64,000 nt of DNA from Microbacterium sp. zg-Y625 (GTDB lineage Bacteria; Actinomycetota; Actinomycetes; Actinomycetales; Microbacteriaceae). Where the stretch lies: contig NZ_CP126740.1 in NCBI RefSeq assembly GCF_030246925.1, positions 1,550,001 through 1,614,000 of the forward strand. The letters are read 5' to 3'. The notes below the pieces were generated by a model. It was given only the letters and a program-made list of their open reading frames with translations, was not told the DNA's origin and made no database searches. The stretch's first letter is position 1, and each line of letters starts with the position of its first letter. A program made the position numbers and the translations under genes. This document shows, in pieces, positions 28,747 through 39,123 of the stretch.

Positions 28747-29964
28747 TCAGGCGGTGAGGGCGCGCACGACCGCGTCGGCGAGCAGGCGCCCGCGGCGGGT
28801 GAGCACGATGCGGCCGCGCAGGGCCGAGGCCCCGTCGATGAGGCCGTCGGCGATCAGTGCGGGCACCGCGTGGCGTCCGGCATCCGTCACCTCGGAGACG
28901 GCGAGGCCCTCGCGGATGCGCGAGCGCAGCAGCACGTCTTCGAGGTTGCGGGATGCCGCGTCGGGGCGCTCCCGGCCGGCCGCGGGAGATTCGCCGGCGG
29001 CCAGACGCTGCGCGTAGGCGGCGGGGTGCTTCACATTCCACCAGCGGAGCCCCGCGACGTGGCTGTGCGCGCCCGGGCCGTACCCCCACCAATCGGAGCC
29101 GCGCCAGTACGCGAGGTTGTGCCGGGAGCGGTGCGCTTCGCCGCGCGACCAGTTCGACACCTCGTACCAGTCGAAGCCTGCGTCGGCGAGCATCTCGTCG
29201 GCCAGCTCGTACATGTCGGCCTGCAGGTCGTCGTCGGGGGCGGGGACCTCGCCGCGGCGGATCTGGCGGTGCAGCTTCGTGCCCTCCTCGATGATGAGGG
29301 CGTACGCCGAGATGTGATCCGGCGCGAGCGCGACGGCGGTCTCGAGCGAGCGCTGCCAGTCGGCGAGGGTCTCCCCCGGGGCGCCGTAGATGAGGTCGAC
29401 GCTCACGTCGAGGCCGGCGCCTCGGGCGGCAGCGACCGCGGTCGCGACGTTCTCGGGGTCGTGGGTGCGATCCAGAGCCGCCAGCACGCGCGGCACGGCG
29501 GACTGCATGCCGATCGAGAGCCGGGTGACGCCCGAGGCGGCGAGGTCGGCGGCGACGGTGTCGGTGACCGTGTCGGGGTTGGCCTCGACGGTGACCTCGG
29601 CGCCCGGCGCGATCCCGAAGCAGCTGCGCACTCCGGCCAGCATGCGGCCGAGGTCTCCTGCGGGGAGCAGGGTGGGCGTGCCGCCGCCGAAGAAGACGGT
29701 GCTCGCGGGCCGGAGGGCACCGGCATCCGCCAGCACCTCACGCGAGAGGGCGACCTCGCGCAGGAGCGTGTCGGCGTACTGGTCCTGGCGTGCGCCGCGG
29801 AGTTCCCCCGCGGTGTAGGTGTTGAAGTCGCAGTAACCGCACCGGACGCGACAGAACGGCACGTGCAGGTACACACCGAAGTCGGCGGCGGAGTCGACGG
29901 GGAGGTCCTGGGGCAGCGCTCCGTCTGCGGGCGCCGGGTCGCCGACGGGAAGGGTGGAGGGCAT
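28747..29964 (-). CDS. hemW: Radical SAM heme chaperone HemW
   Basis: HemW inserts heme into target proteins and is often misnamed coproporphyrinogen oxidase. The 405-residue protein has the radical-SAM cluster motif HVPFCRVRCGYCDFNTY (C-x3-C-x2-C), the FGGGTPTLLP segment and the C-terminal HemN-type domain. The lack of a further N-terminal extension with a fourth Cys agrees with HemW. The ATG overlaps the stop of the DUF1990 gene (TGATG). Confidence 0.93.
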   Translation of the reverse strand: MPSTLPVGDPAPADGALPQDLPVDSAADFGVYLHVPFCRVRCGYCDFNTYTAGELRGARQDQYADTLLREVALSREVLADAGALRPASTVFFGGGTPTLLPAGDLGRMLAGVRSCFGIAPGAEVTVEANPDTVTDTVAADLAASGVTRLSIGMQSAVPRVLAALDRTHDPENVATAVAAARGAGLDVSVDLIYGAPGETLADWQRSLETAVALAPDHISAYALIIEEGTKLHRQIRRGEVPAPDDDLQADMYELADEMLADAGFDWYEVSNWSRGEAHRSRHNLAYWRGSDWWGYGPGAHSHVAGLRWWNVKHPAAYAQRLAAGESPAAGRERPDAASRNLEDVLLRSRIREGLAVSEVTDAGRHAVPALIADGLIDGASALRGRIVLTRRGRLLADAVVRALTA

Positions 29965-30614
29965 CAGGCGGATGTCGTGTACAGCGGCGAGATGGCTCGC
30001 AGGTAGCCGCGGAACAGTTCGCGGCGCCGACGTCGCACGAGCGGCGGCAGCAGGCGGTACAGCGGCGAGGTCGGCGCATCGAACGCGCGCACGGTGAACC
30101 ACACCTCGTCGTTGTCGCGCCACTCGATCATGAAGGACTCCTCGCCGCTGACGACCGAGCCGCCCACGGTGCCGAGGGCGAAGCCGATGCGGCGGGCCTC
30201 CTCGACGCAGAAGATGACGCGCAGCTCCGCGTCCGCGCGGTGGCCCTTGACGCGGCCTCGCACGTGCACCGTGGTGCCGGCGCCGACGTACGGTGTGCCA
30301 TCGGCGTCGTAACGCTGCTCCGCCTCGCGTCGGCTGGGGGCGATCGCGTTGCCCTCCGCGTCGAACGCGACACCGGAGTACGACGGTCCCGAAGCGGGGC
30401 GCACGTCTGCGAGCTCCAGCCCGGCCCCGCGCTGCGCGTTCCACGACAGCAGCGCCTCGCCGGCCGTGCGGAAGCGCTCCTCGCCGCTGCCGAGGCGCCA
30501 CGCCTCCGCGGCGGGGATGCTGCGCTCCGGCGGGTACTGCAGCAGGTCGGACGCCTGCGTCGCCCCGACGGCGGCGTAGTCGACCGTCTCGTCCCTGAAG
30601 GTCCCGCGGCGCAT
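29964..30614 (-). CDS. DUF1990 family protein
   Basis: This 216-residue protein has the conserved GERFRTAG-like segment (GEERFRTAGEALLSW), followed by the GFALGTVGGSVVSGEESF core and a basic C-terminal end (VRRRRRELFRGYL). Its function is not established; the fold is probably a SRPBCC-like lipid-binding cup. AGCCTA on the plus strand (30622-30627), i.e. TAGGCT for this gene, lies 7 bases before the ATG, so it is likely leaderless and the first gene before hemW. Confidence 0.85.
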   Translation of the reverse strand: MRRGTFRDETVDYAAVGATQASDLLQYPPERSIPAAEAWRLGSGEERFRTAGEALLSWNAQRGAGLELADVRPASGPSYSGVAFDAEGNAIAPSRREAEQRYDADGTPYVGAGTTVHVRGRVKGHRADAELRVIFCVEEARRIGFALGTVGGSVVSGEESFMIEWRDNDEVWFTVRAFDAPTSPLYRLLPPLVRRRRRELFRGYLRAISPLYTTSA

Positions 30615-30656
30615 GGAATCCAGCCTACTTCGTGAGGGTGCGTGAACGGTGGCCGA

Positions 30657-32501
30657 CTACTTCTTGCCGTCGACGTCGCCGGACAGGGCGGCGATGAACG
30701 CCTCCTGCGGCACCTCGACCCGGCCGACCATCTTCATGCGCTTCTTGCCTTCCTTCTGCTTCTCCAGCAGCTTGCGCTTACGCGTGATGTCACCGCCGTA
30801 GCACTTGGCCAGCACGTCCTTGCGGATGGCGCGGATGTTCTCGCGCGCGATGATGCGTGCCCCGATGGCCGCCTGGATGGGCACTTCGAACTGCTGGCGC
30901 GGGATGAGCTTGCGCAGGCGCTCGGTCATCAGCGTCCCGTAGGCGTAGGCCTTCTCGCGATGGACGATGGAGCTGAAGGCATCCACCTTCTCGCCCTGCA
31001 GCAGGATGTCGACCTTGACGAGGTCGGCGGTCTGCGACCCGGCCGGCTCGTAATCCAGGCTCGCGTAGCCCTGCGTGCGGCTCTTGAGGTGGTCGAAGAA
31101 GTCGAAGACGATCTCGCCGAGCGGCATGTTGTAGCGCAGCTCGACGCGGTCCTCGCTGAGGTAGTCCATGCCGAGCAGGGTGCCCCGGCGGCCCTGGCAC
31201 AGCTCCATCACCGTGCCCACGTAGTCCTTGGGAAGCAGGATGCCGACCTTGACCACGGGCTCGGAGACCTCGGCGACCCGCCCGTCCGGGTACTCGCTGG
31301 GGTTCGTGACCGTGATCGTCTCGCCGGTGTCGGTGTGCACCTCGTACGTCACCGACGGGGCCGTCGTGATGAGGTCCAGGCCGAACTCGCGCGACAGCCG
31401 CTCGGTGATGATCTCCAAATGCAGCAGGCCCAGGAAGCCACAGCGGAAGCCGAAGCCCAGCGCGACCGACGTCTCGGGCTCGTACTGAAGCGAGGCGTCG
31501 GAGAGCTTGAGCTTGTCGAGGGCCTCGCGCAGCTCCGCGTAGTCGCTGCCGTCGATCGGGTAGATGCCCGAGAAGACCATCGGCTTCGGGTCGGTGTAGC
31601 CGGGGAGCGCCTGGGTCGCGGGCTTGCGGTGGGTGGTGATCGTGTCGCCGACCTTCGATTGACGCACGTCCTTCACGCCGGTGATGAGGTATCCCACCTC
31701 GCCGACGCCGAGTCCCTTCGTGGGCATCGGCTCGGGATTGGACACCCCGATCTCCAGCAGCTCGTGCGTCGCCCGCGTCGACATCATCTGGATGCGCTCG
31801 CGCGGCTCCAGCTTGCCGTCGATCATGCGCACGTAGGTCACCACGCCGCGATAGGAGTCGTAGACCGAGTCGAAGATCATGGCGCGGGCCGGCGCATCGG
31901 CGTCGCCCTTCGGGGCGGGGATGTCGCGGACGATGCGGTCCAGGAGCTCTTCGACGCCCACCCCCGTCTTGCCGCTGACGCGCAGCACGTCCTCGGGGCT
32001 TCCGCCGATGAGGCCGGCGAGTTCGGCGGCGAACTTGTCGGGGTCGGCGGCGGGAAGGTCGATCTTGTTGAGCACCGGGATGATGTGCAGGTCGTTCTCG
32101 AGCGCGAGGTAGAGGTTCGCGAGGGTCTGCGCCTCGATGCCTTGCGCGGCATCCACGAGAAGGATCGCCCCTTCGCAGGCGGCGAGGGACCGGCTGACCT
32201 CGTACGTGAAGTCGACGTGGCCCGGGGTGTCGATCATGTTCAGCGCGAACGTGTCGCCACCAGCGGCCCACGGCATGCGCACGGCCTGCGACTTGATCGT
32301 GATGCCGCGCTCCCGCTCGATGTCCATGCGGTCGAGGTACTGGGCGCGCATGTCGCGATCGGAGACCACGCCGGTGATCTGCAGCATGCGGTCGGCCAGC
32401 GTGGACTTGCCGTGGTCGATGTGGGCGATGATGCAGAAGTTGCGGATCTGCGCGGGCGGCGTGGCAGCGGGCGCGAGCGGCGTGAGGGCACGGGGTGACA
32501 T
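30657..32501 (-). CDS. lepA: Elongation factor 4 (LepA)
   Basis: LepA is a ribosome-bound GTPase involved in back-translocation or initiation quality. The 614-residue protein has G1 [11 protein letters not shown]3 DTPGHVDF, G4 NKIDLP, EF2-like domains and the unique C-terminal domain ending in [22 protein letters not shown] 9 bases before the ATG is a probable -10, giving a near-leaderless transcript. Confidence 0.97.
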   Translation of the reverse strand: MSPRALTPLAPAATPPAQIRNFCIIAHIDHGKSTLADRMLQITGVVSDRDMRAQYLDRMDIERERGITIKSQAVRMPWAAGGDTFALNMIDTPGHVDFTYEVSRSLAACEGAILLVDAAQGIEAQTLANLYLALENDLHIIPVLNKIDLPAADPDKFAAELAGLIGGSPEDVLRVSGKTGVGVEELLDRIVRDIPAPKGDADAPARAMIFDSVYDSYRGVVTYVRMIDGKLEPRERIQMMSTRATHELLEIGVSNPEPMPTKGLGVGEVGYLITGVKDVRQSKVGDTITTHRKPATQALPGYTDPKPMVFSGIYPIDGSDYAELREALDKLKLSDASLQYEPETSVALGFGFRCGFLGLLHLEIITERLSREFGLDLITTAPSVTYEVHTDTGETITVTNPSEYPDGRVAEVSEPVVKVGILLPKDYVGTVMELCQGRRGTLLGMDYLSEDRVELRYNMPLGEIVFDFFDHLKSRTQGYASLDYEPAGSQTADLVKVDILLQGEKVDAFSSIVHREKAYAYGTLMTERLRKLIPRQQFEVPIQAAIGARIIARENIRAIRKDVLAKCYGGDITRKRKLLEKQKEGKKRMKMVGRVEVPQEAFIAALSGDVDGKK

Positions 32502-32726
32502 GTCGCGACGAGTCTACCGGGGCGGCGCTGGGATCGCGGGCTCGGCGGCGCATGCGTCGAAGCGCAGGATGCTAGGGGATGCGACGCGCGACACGCCAGC
32601 ACCGGGTCGGTGAGAACAAGTTAACCGAACTGACATCCGTCAGACCCCTGAACTGAGCCGTCTGCTCAGTAGCGTGTCCGATGTCTGCGCGATTCCCCCA
32701 GCGCCCGACCATCACAGGAGACGATC

Positions 32727-35700
32727 GTGACGCAACGCCCCCTCCCCCTGCCCGCACGGCCCGCACGACGGCGTCCGTGGGCGATTCTCACGGTCGCGGC
32801 CACGGTCGCGGCCGGGGTGGCCCTCACTCCGGCCGCACATGCCGCCGTGAGCGCCGACGCGCCCGTCGTGATCGCGGAGGTGTACGGCGGCGGCGGCAAC
32901 TCCGGCGGCGCGTACCAGCGCGACTTCATCGAGCTCGCCAACGTCTCGGATGCCGACGTGGACCTCTCCGCGTACAGCGTGCAGTATGCGTCGGCCACCG
33001 GGGGCAACTGGCAGGTCACGCCGCTCACGGGGCAGGTCGTGCCTGCGGGGGGCCGACTGCTGGTCGGGCAGGCCACCGGCGCCGACATCACCCAGCCGGG
33101 GTTCGAAGCCGACGTCGACGGCGCCATCGCCCTCAGCGGCAGCCAGGGCAAGGTGGCCCTCGTCTCCTCGCTCACCCCGCTGTCGGGCGCGACAGCCCTG
33201 GTGGACCTGCCCCAGGTGGTCGATTTCGTCGGATGGGGCGGCGCGACGCACTTCGCCGGCAGCGCCGCAGCCCCCGGCACCACCAACGCCCAGAGCGTGA
33301 GCCGCGACGACGCGGCCGCCAACACCGCCGACAACGCCGCGGACTTCTCCGTCGGCACGCCGACGCCGCAGGGCCTCGGCACCGGCGGCACCGGACCGGA
33401 GCCCGAGCCGGAGCCGGAGCCCACCGTCGTCGCGATCGCCGACATCCAGGGCGCGCAGGCGGAGTCGCCGCTGGTCGGCCGTACCGTGACGACGACGGGC
33501 GTCGTCACCGCGCACTACCCCACCGGCGGCTTCGCTGGCTACGTCATCCAGACCCCGGGCACCGGTGGTGCGCTGGACCCCGCCGCGCACGTGGCATCCG
33601 ACGCCGTCTTCGTCCGCGCATCGGAGGCCGTGTCCGAGGTCGCCCTGGGCGACACCGTGCAGGTCACCGGCGTCGTCGGCGAGTACCAGGGCCTCACCCA
33701 GCTGACAGTGTCGACCGGCGGCGCCGCCGTGATCGAGCCGGCTGCCGCTCCCGTCCCGGCCACCGTGGGCTGGCCCGCCGACGACGCGCAGCGCGAGGCG
33801 CTCGAGTCGATGCTGGTCGCCCCGCAAGGCCCATTCACGGTGACCAACACCTACTCGACCAACCAGTACGGCGAGGTCGGGCTCGCCGCGGGCGACACCC
33901 CGCTGCGCCAGCCGACCGACGTCGCCCGCCCCGGCAGTGCCGAGGCCGCCGCCGTCGCCGCGGACAACGCCGCGCGCGCCGTGACGCTCGACGACGGCAC
34001 GAGCGTCAACTTCCAGAGCGCCGCCAACAGCGCGCTGACCCCCGCGTACGTGTCGCTTGCGGAGCCCATCGTCGTCGGGGGCGCGGTGGCGTTCGCCGAG
34101 CCGGTCATCGTCGATTACCGCAACGGTGCCTGGAAGCTGAACCCGACCGCACCGCTGACCGGCGACGGCTCCGGCGTCGACGGGGTGTCCTTCACGAGCC
34201 CTCGCACCGCCGCGCCCGACGAGGTAGGTGGCGACCTGTCGATCGCCTCGTTCAACGTGCTGAACTACTTCACGACCGTCGGCACCGACAGCGCCTCGTG
34301 CGTCGCCTACACCGACCGCTTCGGCGACGGCGTGACCGTGCGCGAGGGCTGCGACCAGCGTGGGGCGTGGGACGCCGAGGACCTGCAGCGTCAGCAGGAC
34401 AAGATCGTCGCGGCGATCGAGCAGCTGGATGCCGACGTCGTGGGGCTCATGGAGATCGAGAACTCCGCCGCCCTCGGCGAAGAGGCCGACGAGGCCACCG
34501 CGACGCTCGTCGACGCGCTCAACGCCGCGTCGGAGCAGGAGAAGTGGGCGTACGTCGCCTCGTCCGACGATCTGCCCGATCTGTCGCAGCAGGACGTCAT
34601 CACCAACGCGATCATCTACCAGCCGGCGGCCGTCTCGCCCGTCGGGGCCGCGATGGCGCTGGGCGACCAGAGCGGCCCGGACCAGGCCTTCGGCAACGCC
34701 CGCGAGCCGATCGCGCAGGTGTTCGAGCCCACCGACGGCGGCGAGCCGTTCCTGTTCGTCGTGAACCACTTCAAGTCGAAGGGCTCCCCCGGTCCATGGC
34801 CGGGCGACGCCGACACCGGCGACGGCCAGGGCGCGGCGAACGAGTCGCGGGTGCGCCAGGCCACGGCGCTGCGGGACTGGGTCGCCGACGTGCAGGGCGA
34901 GGCCGACGTCGACGCGGTGGCGCTGGTGGGCGACTTCAACTCCTACGGCCAGGAGGACCCGCTGCAGGTGCTGTACGAGGCCGGCTTCACCGGCGCGGAG
35001 GCCGCGTTCAACGTGACCACGCGGTCCTACAGCTTCTCGGGCCTGTCGGGGTCGCTCGACCACGTGCTGCTCAACGAGGCGGCCCTGGGTCGCGCGACCG
35101 GAGCGGACATCTGGAACATCAACTCCGGCGAGGCGCTCGCGCTGGAGTACAGCCGGTTCCGCTCGCACGGCACCGAGTTCTACGCACCGGACGTCTACCG
35201 CTCGAGCGACCACGACCCCATCAAGGTCGGCCTCACCGCGGATGCCGCCCCCGTGTCGCTGACGCTGCTCGGCATCAACGACTTCCACGGCCGCATCGAC
35301 GCCAATACCGTGAAGTTCGCCGGCACGATCGAGCAGCTGCGTGAGAGCGCGGCCGGCGACGTGCTGTTCCTCTCCGCGGGCGACAACATCGGCGCCTCGC
35401 TGTTCGCGTCGTCCGTCGCGCAGGATCAGCCGACCATCGACGTGCTGAACGCGCTCGGCCTGGCATCCAGCGCCGTCGGCAACCACGAGTTCGACCGTGG
35501 GTGGGAGGACCTGTCGGGCCGGGTGACCGACGCGTTCGACGCACCGCAGCTGGGCGCGAACGTGTACCTCGCCGGCACCGAGACCCCCGCGCTGCCGGAG
35601 TACTCGCTGCACGAGGTCGAGGGCCTCACCGTCGGCGTCATCGGCGCCGTGACAGAGGAGACCGCGACGCTGGTCTCCCCCGCGGGCATCACGGCACTCG

Positions 35701-37457
35701 AGTTCGGCGATCCCGTCGAGGCCGTCAACCGCGTCGCCGGCGAGCTGTCTGACGGCGACGCCGCCAACGGCGAGGCCGACGTGCTCGTGGCGCTCTATCA
35801 CGAGGGGGCCGGTGCCGGCACTCCCGACGGGGCGACCCTCGAAGAGGAACTCGCCGCCGGCGGCGCCTTCGCCGCACTGGTGAACGACACGGCCGCAGAG
35901 GTCGACGCGATCTTCACCGGACACACCCACAAGGAGTACGCGTGGTCGGCCGCCATCCCCGGCACCGACCGCACGCGCCCCGTCGTCCAGACCGGCTCCT
36001 ACGGCGCCCGCGTCGGCGAGATCACCCTCACCCTGGACGCCGACTCCGGTGAGGTCACCGCGCACACCGAGCGCAACGTCGAGCGCACCACGACCGACGA
36101 TGCCGCCCTCATCGCGCAGTACCCCCGGGTGGCCGAGGTGTCGCAGATCGCTCAGGCGGCGCTGGCTGCGGCCGCCGAGGTCGGCAACACATCGGTCGGA
36201 GAGGTGGCGGCCGACATCACCACCGCTCACGCCGGCGGTTCCTTCGTCGACGGCGTCTGGACCGGCGGCGACCGCGACGACCGCACGTCGGAATCGACCC
36301 TCGGCAACACCGTCGCGAACATGCTGCGGGACTCGCTCGCCGACCTGCCGGACGGCGCCGTCATCGGCGTCACCAACCCCGGCGGGCTGCGGGCGGACCT
36401 GTGGGACACGCAGGCGGAGTTCGGCGCGACCGCCGTGCCGGGACTGCCCGACGGCACGGTGTCGTTCTCGCAGGCCAACGCGGTGCTGCCGTTCAACAAC
36501 ACGCTGGGCCTCGTGACGCTGACCGGCGAGCAGTTCACGACCATGCTCGAGCAGCAGTGGCAGCGCGACGCCGACGGCAACGTGCCGCAGCGGCAGTACC
36601 TGCAGCTCGGTCTGTCGGACAACGTCGCCTACACCTTCGACCCCGCCCTCCCCGAGGGCGAGCGCATCACGTCCGTGACGGTCGACGGCCAGCCGATCGA
36701 TCCCGCGGCGGAGTACCGCATCGGCACGTTCTCGTTCCTGGCCAGCGGCGGTGACAACTTCCGGGTCTTCACCGAGGGCACCGGATACGTCGACACCGGC
36801 CTGCTCGACTACGAGGCGTGGGTCGACTACATCGCCGACAACTCGCCTCTTGCCCCGTCGTACGCGGAGCGCGCCGTGCAGGTCAGCGGGGTGCCCGAGA
36901 CGGTCGAGGCCGGCGCCGAGGTGCAGTTCTCGGTGGCGGGGCTGAACCTCACCAGCCGCGGTGCCCCCGAGAACACCACGCTGTCGGTTGCGCTCGGCGA
37001 CACGGTGCTGGGCGAGGTGCCGGTCACGGCGACGGTGTCGGTCACGCTGCCCGCCGGGGTCGCGGCGGGTGCCGCGGCGCTCACGCTGACCGCGCAGCCC
37101 TCGGGCACGGTCGTCACGGTGCCGATCGAGGTGGCGGCGACCGCCGTCGAGAAGGCGCAGACCACGACCCGGATGGTGCCGCTGCTGCCGGTGCACATCA
37201 ACCGGCTGCTCCCCACGACGCTCGTCGCCTACGTGCAGCAGAGTGGGGCGCGCCCCGACGGGACGGTCGAGTTCCGCGAGGGCGGGGCCGATGGCGCCCT
37301 CATCGGCACGGCACCCGTCCGCAGCGGACTGGCGTCGCTGCGGCTGGGCACGCTGACCCGCGGCATCCACTCGTACACGGCCGTCTTCGTCCCCCGGGAT
37401 GCCGAGACGGTGGCGGGGTCGCAGAGTACGCCGGTGAAGGTGCGCGTCATCGGCTGA
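32727..37457 (+). CDS. Secreted ExeM/NucH-type nuclease fused to 5'-nucleotidase
   Basis: This 1,576-residue exported protein seems to digest DNA and then strip phosphate from the products. In order it has a signal peptide (cleavage near AHA-AVSA, residue about 40), a lamin-tail domain (to about 165), a Pro-Glu linker, an OB-fold-like segment, and an endonuclease/exonuclease/phosphatase domain (FNVLNYFTT, LMEIEN, VNHFKSKG, VGDFNSYGQEDP, SSDHDPIKV; about 490-830). A metallophosphatase follows (GINDFHGRI, GNHEFDRGW, GHTHKEY; about 835-1110), then the 5'-nucleotidase C-terminal domain (TNPGGLRADL, ASGGDNFRVF) and two Ig-like domains. No LPxTG sorting signal is present. A strong hairpin follows the stop. 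Confidence 0.93.
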   Translation: MTQRPLPLPARPARRRPWAILTVAATVAAGVALTPAAHAAVSADAPVVIAEVYGGGGNSGGAYQRDFIELANVSDADVDLSAYSVQYASATGGNWQVTPLTGQVVPAGGRLLVGQATGADITQPGFEADVDGAIALSGSQGKVALVSSLTPLSGATALVDLPQVVDFVGWGGATHFAGSAAAPGTTNAQSVSRDDAAANTADNAADFSVGTPTPQGLGTGGTGPEPEPEPEPTVVAIADIQGAQAESPLVGRTVTTTGVVTAHYPTGGFAGYVIQTPGTGGALDPAAHVASDAVFVRASEAVSEVALGDTVQVTGVVGEYQGLTQLTVSTGGAAVIEPAAAPVPATVGWPADDAQREALESMLVAPQGPFTVTNTYSTNQYGEVGLAAGDTPLRQPTDVARPGSAEAAAVAADNAARAVTLDDGTSVNFQSAANSALTPAYVSLAEPIVVGGAVAFAEPVIVDYRNGAWKLNPTAPLTGDGSGVDGVSFTSPRTAAPDEVGGDLSIASFNVLNYFTTVGTDSASCVAYTDRFGDGVTVREGCDQRGAWDAEDLQRQQDKIVAAIEQLDADVVGLMEIENSAALGEEADEATATLVDALNAASEQEKWAYVASSDDLPDLSQQDVITNAIIYQPAAVSPVGAAMALGDQSGPDQAFGNAREPIAQVFEPTDGGEPFLFVVNHFKSKGSPGPWPGDADTGDGQGAANESRVRQATALRDWVADVQGEADVDAVALVGDFNSYGQEDPLQVLYEAGFTGAEAAFNVTTRSYSFSGLSGSLDHVLLNEAALGRATGADIWNINSGEALALEYSRFRSHGTEFYAPDVYRSSDHDPIKVGLTADAAPVSLTLLGINDFHGRIDANTVKFAGTIEQLRESAAGDVLFLSAGDNIGASLFASSVAQDQPTIDVLNALGLASSAVGNHEFDRGWEDLSGRVTDAFDAPQLGANVYLAGTETPALPEYSLHEVEGLTVGVIGAVTEETATLVSPAGITALEFGDPVEAVNRVAGELSDGDAANGEADVLVALYHEGAGAGTPDGATLEEELAAGGAFAALVNDTAAEVDAIFTGHTHKEYAWSAAIPGTDRTRPVVQTGSYGARVGEITLTLDADSGEVTAHTERNVERTTTDDAALIAQYPRVAEVSQIAQAALAAAAEVGNTSVGEVAADITTAHAGGSFVDGVWTGGDRDDRTSESTLGNTVANMLRDSLADLPDGAVIGVTNPGGLRADLWDTQAEFGATAVPGLPDGTVSFSQANAVLPFNNTLGLVTLTGEQFTTMLEQQWQRDADGNVPQRQYLQLGLSDNVAYTFDPALPEGERITSVTVDGQPIDPAAEYRIGTFSFLASGGDNFRVFTEGTGYVDTGLLDYEAWVDYIADNSPLAPSYAERAVQVSGVPETVEAGAEVQFSVAGLNLTSRGAPENTTLSVALGDTVLGEVPVTATVSVTLPAGVAAGAAALTLTAQPSGTVVTVPIEVAATAVEKAQTTTRMVPLLPVHINRLLPTTLVAYVQQSGARPDGTVEFREGGADGALIGTAPVRSGLASLRLGTLTRGIHSYTAVFVPRDAETVAGSQSTPVKVRVIG

Positions 37458-37463
37458 CGAGGT

Positions 37464-37505
37464 GCCGGGCGCCCGGCGGGAGCGACGCTCCCCCGGGCGC
37501 CCGGC
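37464..37505 (+). terminator. Terminator after the nuclease/nucleotidase gene
   Basis: GCCGGGCGCCCGG (37464-37476) and CCGGGCGCCCGGC (37493-37505) form a 13-bp stem, extended inward by GGGAGC/GCTCCC. It ends the long gene 7 bases after its stop codon. Confidence 0.8.
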
Positions 37506-37520
37506 TCGTAGGCTGAACTC

Positions 37521-38264
37521 ATGACGGTGCAGGTGGTGCTGGTCCACGGGATCCGCACGTCGGCGACGATGTGGCGAGCCCAGGTGGAGCACCTGAGTGC
37601 CCGTGGCATCCCCGCCCGTGCTCTGGATCTGCCCGGGCACGGCACGCGCATGGCCGAGACGTTCACGCTCGACGGCGCGTTCGCCACGATCGATGAGGCG
37701 GTGCGGGATGCCGCAACCCGCGGTCCCGTGCTGCTGGTGGGCCACTCGATGGGCGGGCTGATCTGCACCGAGTACGTCGGGCGCGACGATCGGCCGCCCG
37801 TGGCCGGGTTCATCGGTGCCTCGTGCACGTCGGTGCCGCGCGGGGTGGGCCTGGCCGCGTACCGGCTGATCGCGCGCGGGTTCGACGCGCTGCCGAGCCA
37901 CGGCATCTGGTTCACAAAGCGGATGCTCGCCCGCACCCTCCCGCCCGAGACGCGGGACGATTTCGGCGCCGGCGGTTACGCGTTCACCGCCCAGGACGTC
38001 GCACTGCGCAGCCTCTCGGTGCTCGACCTGCTGGAAGCGCTGGGGCGCATCGACGTGCCCACGTGGTTCGTCAATGGCCAGTACGACCAGCTGCGGGTCA
38101 ACGAACGTCTGTTCTGCCGGCTCGTGCCCCAGGCGGAGCTCATCGTCGTGCCGCGCACCACCCACCTGGTCACTGCCATGCGTCCTGCGGTTTTCAACGC
38201 GGTACTCGATCTCGCCGTCGCGACGCTCGGGCATGAGGCGGCGCCGTCGGGTCGAGTCGTCTGA
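37521..38264 (+). CDS. Alpha/beta hydrolase
   Basis: This 247-residue serine hydrolase has the oxyanion region [12 protein letters not shown], nucleophile elbow VGHSMGGL, acid Asp (NGQYDQLRV) and late His ([10 protein letters not shown]). It resembles esterase or salicylate-esterase-type enzymes; the substrate is unknown. A TAGGCT box (37509-37514) sits 6 bases before the ATG, with no ribosome site, so it is probably leaderless. It reads toward rpsT. Confidence 0.88.
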   Translation: MTVQVVLVHGIRTSATMWRAQVEHLSARGIPARALDLPGHGTRMAETFTLDGAFATIDEAVRDAATRGPVLLVGHSMGGLICTEYVGRDDRPPVAGFIGASCTSVPRGVGLAAYRLIARGFDALPSHGIWFTKRMLARTLPPETRDDFGAGGYAFTAQDVALRSLSVLDLLEALGRIDVPTWFVNGQYDQLRVNERLFCRLVPQAELIVVPRTTHLVTAMRPAVFNAVLDLAVATLGHEAAPSGRVV

Positions 38265-38380
38265 GCCTGCTAGACTCTGTAGTCGGCTTGCGTGTGGGTT
38301 TCCTCCTCACACGACCGCCGGGGGCACCCCTCTACTGCCGCTCGGCATTTCCTATCACTCCGAACGAAAGATACGTCGAC

Positions 38381-38641
38381 GTGGCGAACATCAAGTCGCA
38401 GATCAAGCGCAACAAGACCAACGAGAAGGCCCGCGAGCGCAACAAGGCCGTGAAGAGCGAGCTTCGCACCGAGGTGCGTCGCACCCGCGAGGCCATCGCC
38501 GCCGGCGACAAGGCCGCGGCCGAGAAGGCTCTCATCAAGGCGGCCAAGAAGCTCGACAAGGCCGTCAGCAAGGGCGTCATCCACGAGAACCAGGCAGCGA
38601 ACCGCAAGTCGGCCATCGCCAAGAAGGTTGCCGCGCTCTGA
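38381..38641 (+). CDS. rpsT: 30S ribosomal protein S20
   Basis: This is the 86-residue bS20 protein, Lys/Arg/Ala-rich, beginning [20 protein letters not shown] from GTG 38381. The region 38265-38380 is a leader with a hairpin (GTGTG...CACAC near 38290-38315) and TAGACT at 38271-38276 as a possible -10. Such leaders can mediate S20 autoregulation, which I infer and do not see directly. A terminator follows the stop. Confidence 0.96.
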   Translation: MANIKSQIKRNKTNEKARERNKAVKSELRTEVRRTREAIAAGDKAAAEKALIKAAKKLDKAVSKGVIHENQAANRKSAIAKKVAAL

Positions 38642-38657
38642 CACGCAGCTGAACGTC

Positions 38658-38686
38658 AAGGCCCGTCCCCTCGTGGGGCGGGCCTT
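38658..38686 (+). terminator. rpsT terminator
   Basis: AAGGCCCGTCCCC and GGGGCGGGCCTT pair around a TCGT tetraloop with one bulged T, followed by a T-containing stretch. It lies 17 bases after the rpsT stop. Confidence 0.8.
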
Positions 38687-39123
38687 CGTCGTTGGTCGCA
38701 ACTCCTCGAGACCGCGCGGGGCCTGAGGCGATCGGGTCGTTTCGGGCCTGTCCGTGCCCGTTTTTGCGGAGTAACCGCGCGACCGCGAGGTGCGGTGAGG
38801 TGTGGCGGCCGCGCCGGGTCGCGGTCGCGTAAGCGCGACGCTCCGGTGGCAGATGTTGCGGCATCCATTGCCCGTCACCGACCATAACTGCCACACGAAA
38901 CGGCGCCGGCCGGGAGCAGCGCGAGCTGCCATTTGAACGGGCCGGGTGCCGTGGGTACGGCGGGAGCGCTCGCTTCGGGTGGCTGTTGTTGCGGCTGAGG
39001 GCGCGCGCGAGCGGGATCAACTGCCACCTGAGCGACGCGCGCCGGCTGGGAGCCGCAAGAGCTGCCACATCAACGGCCGGATGCCACGTGGGCCCCGGAA
39101 CCGCCACACGACGGTTCCGCCGA
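38687..39123. repeat. Non-coding region with degenerate CTGCCAC direct repeats
   Basis: No convincing gene is present. Two segments starting with AACTGCCAC (38886 and 39019) align over about 70 bases. Both continue through GCCGG(C/T)(C/T)GGGAGC and then GAGCTGCCA(C/T)(A/T)T with AACGG and GTGGG nearby. A further GTGGCAG lies inverted at 38846. The repeat lies between rpsT and holA and could be a small RNA, a decayed element or a binding array. Confidence 0.5.

Noticed and set aside
32601..32726. Phosphate-regulon box upstream of the nuclease/5'-nucleotidase gene
   Set aside because: GTTAACC is present but the second direct repeat does not match GTTCACC well enough; phosphate control stays a guess.
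32712..38234. An 1,840-residue open frame on the minus strand
   Set aside because: It is the mirror of the long nuclease/nucleotidase gene. Its translation is low-complexity Arg/Gly/Val/Asp with no motif, as expected for antisense frames in high-GC DNA.
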